DNA of 64,000 nucleotides from Chaetoceros tenuissimus (taxonomy: Eukaryota; Bacillariophyta; Thalassiosirophyceae; Chaetocerotales; Chaetocerotaceae). Both the position numbers and the translations under genes were made by a program. The notes beneath the pieces are model-generated. The model was not told the DNA's origin, ran no database searches, and saw only the letters and a program-made list of their open reading frames with translations. Position 1 is the stretch's first letter, and each line of letters begins with the position of its first letter. Below, piece after piece: positions 63,134-64,000 of the stretch. The stretch spans positions 372,001 through 436,000 of the forward strand of contig BLLK01000062.1 of the NCBI GenBank assembly GCA_021927905.1, given 5' to 3'.

Positions 63134-64000
63134 GCAATCTATATATGAGTTCTGAGGGGAAATCAGAATTTAAATAATATGTCAAAATCTAAATATGTAA
63201 AATAGTAAGAATCGAATTGATGTGAAAGTTGCTTTTTTGACCAGGACTAAAATATCTAGCGATATCTAAAACAAGAGCGGAGAATAGAGAATTGAATATC
63301 AAATAGTGTGAGGTCAGAGGTGTAAAGAATAATTTACTGCATTACTTTGAAATACCGTAGAGATACTAAACCACACCTCTACCTAGACTTCACTTAAAGT
63401 GCCACAGGCTCAAGGATACGAAGAAAGGATTTGACATTCATATTTGCTTGGATGCATTTGATCGAAATCACTGATGCAATTTTATGCCCGCTTGAAATAA
63501 AATCTTTTACAGATCCATCGTGTACTATAGATTGTTCGACTGACCCATCTGTGACTCATAAAAGTATTGATATCAGCCAATCAGAGTCTCCGTGTCAATT
63601 TACACTCAATAGCCTCTTCAGAATAATAATGATAGTGTCCTCAATTTAGACCCTTGTTTCTAACTATAATACATGTTTTTACAAACCTACTCCACAGAGG
63701 ATCATAGAGCATTATCGGATCATGCTCAAAGGTAAACGAAGAATATGCTTATTTATCCACACTTAAGCCAAGAATATCACGGAAGCCCCGACACCTGACT
63801 CTGACAATCTCAGAGGGTGGGCAGAATTACCTTCTCTACATTCAGCACTTAATGCATTCGGAGATCAACATCAGACGCAAAGTTGTCTATCTGACTGGTA
63901 GACTCATTTATACCATCACTGATGAAGAATCCACCAAGGAGCTCCTTCTTTCCACCATTATACTTTTCTTTCATCTTTGGAAAGATACTCGAAGTACAGA
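63134..64000. other. 3' flank within the segmental duplication
   Basis: Noncoding and nearly identical to 45355..46221. No further gene is visible before the window ends. Confidence 0.5.

Larger units (their letters stand above)
57831..64000 (+). repeat. Segmental duplication, copy B (continues past the window)
   Basis: Nearly identical to 38688..46221, allowing for the internal duplication and deletion in copy A. The two single-base differences noticed are near 57975 and 58457. The junction at 57831 lies inside the dispersed element, pointing to recombination between two element copies, which would give a tandem duplication with a 19.1-kb period. Confidence 0.93.

Overview
The window looks like nuclear DNA of a diatom, most likely a low-GC centric diatom such as Chaetoceros. 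The genes are eukaryotic, with short GT-AG introns of 64 to 138 bases. The families are typical of diatoms: BspA-type leucine-rich-repeat proteins with a private C-terminal module, RING proteins carrying helicase-associated repeats, HSF-type DNA-binding domains, secreted proteins with RGG motifs after the signal peptide, and an ShKT-PhoD phosphatase. I saw no tRNA, rRNA, virus-like element or CRISPR array. The genus is inferred from the protein families, not proven.

Layout. From 1 to 24.4 kb the window is gene-dense and ordinary: a partial SUMO protease (ULP2/SENP6-7 type), an unknown protein, a serine/threonine kinase with large insertions, a secreted tandem-repeat protein, a dead methionyl-tRNA synthetase fragment, a RING plus helicase-associated protein, a four-exon flavin monooxygenase, a BspA-type LRR gene, the condensin II subunit CAP-D3, an HSF/SANT/RING fusion and a small helical protein. 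From 24.5 to 38 kb come unknown genes, a second LRR gene, two DUF1275-like membrane proteins, a PhoD-like secreted phosphatase and an ankyrin-like gene. From 38 to 64 kb the DNA is young and rearranged. It holds two nearly identical copies of a long unknown gene, a mosaic of gene fragments (LRR, Sel1, PhoD, CNOT11) and an array of eight 348-base repeats.

Highlights. (1) A protein of about 1,370 residues joins several copies of an unrecognised helical domain to a captured HSP70 C-terminal lid and a SAM-like end. It is duplicated at a spacing of 19,143 bases. (2) A dispersed noncoding element of about 0.8 kb sits just upstream of three minus-strand genes of lineage-specific families. It contains the edge of the 19-kb duplication, and part of it has expanded into the 348-base array. 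(3) One copy of the long gene carries an internal 1,379-base duplication that ordinary splicing could bypass. (4) An HSF domain is fused to about nine SANT repeats and two RING fingers. (5) Several chimeric pseudogenes show active shuffling of gene pieces. A short promoter sequence is shared by the CAP-D3 and HSF/SANT/RING genes at nearly the same distance upstream of each start.

The genes form no operon-like pathway. What links them is lineage-specific family expansion on top of a few conserved chromatin, SUMO and cell-cycle genes.
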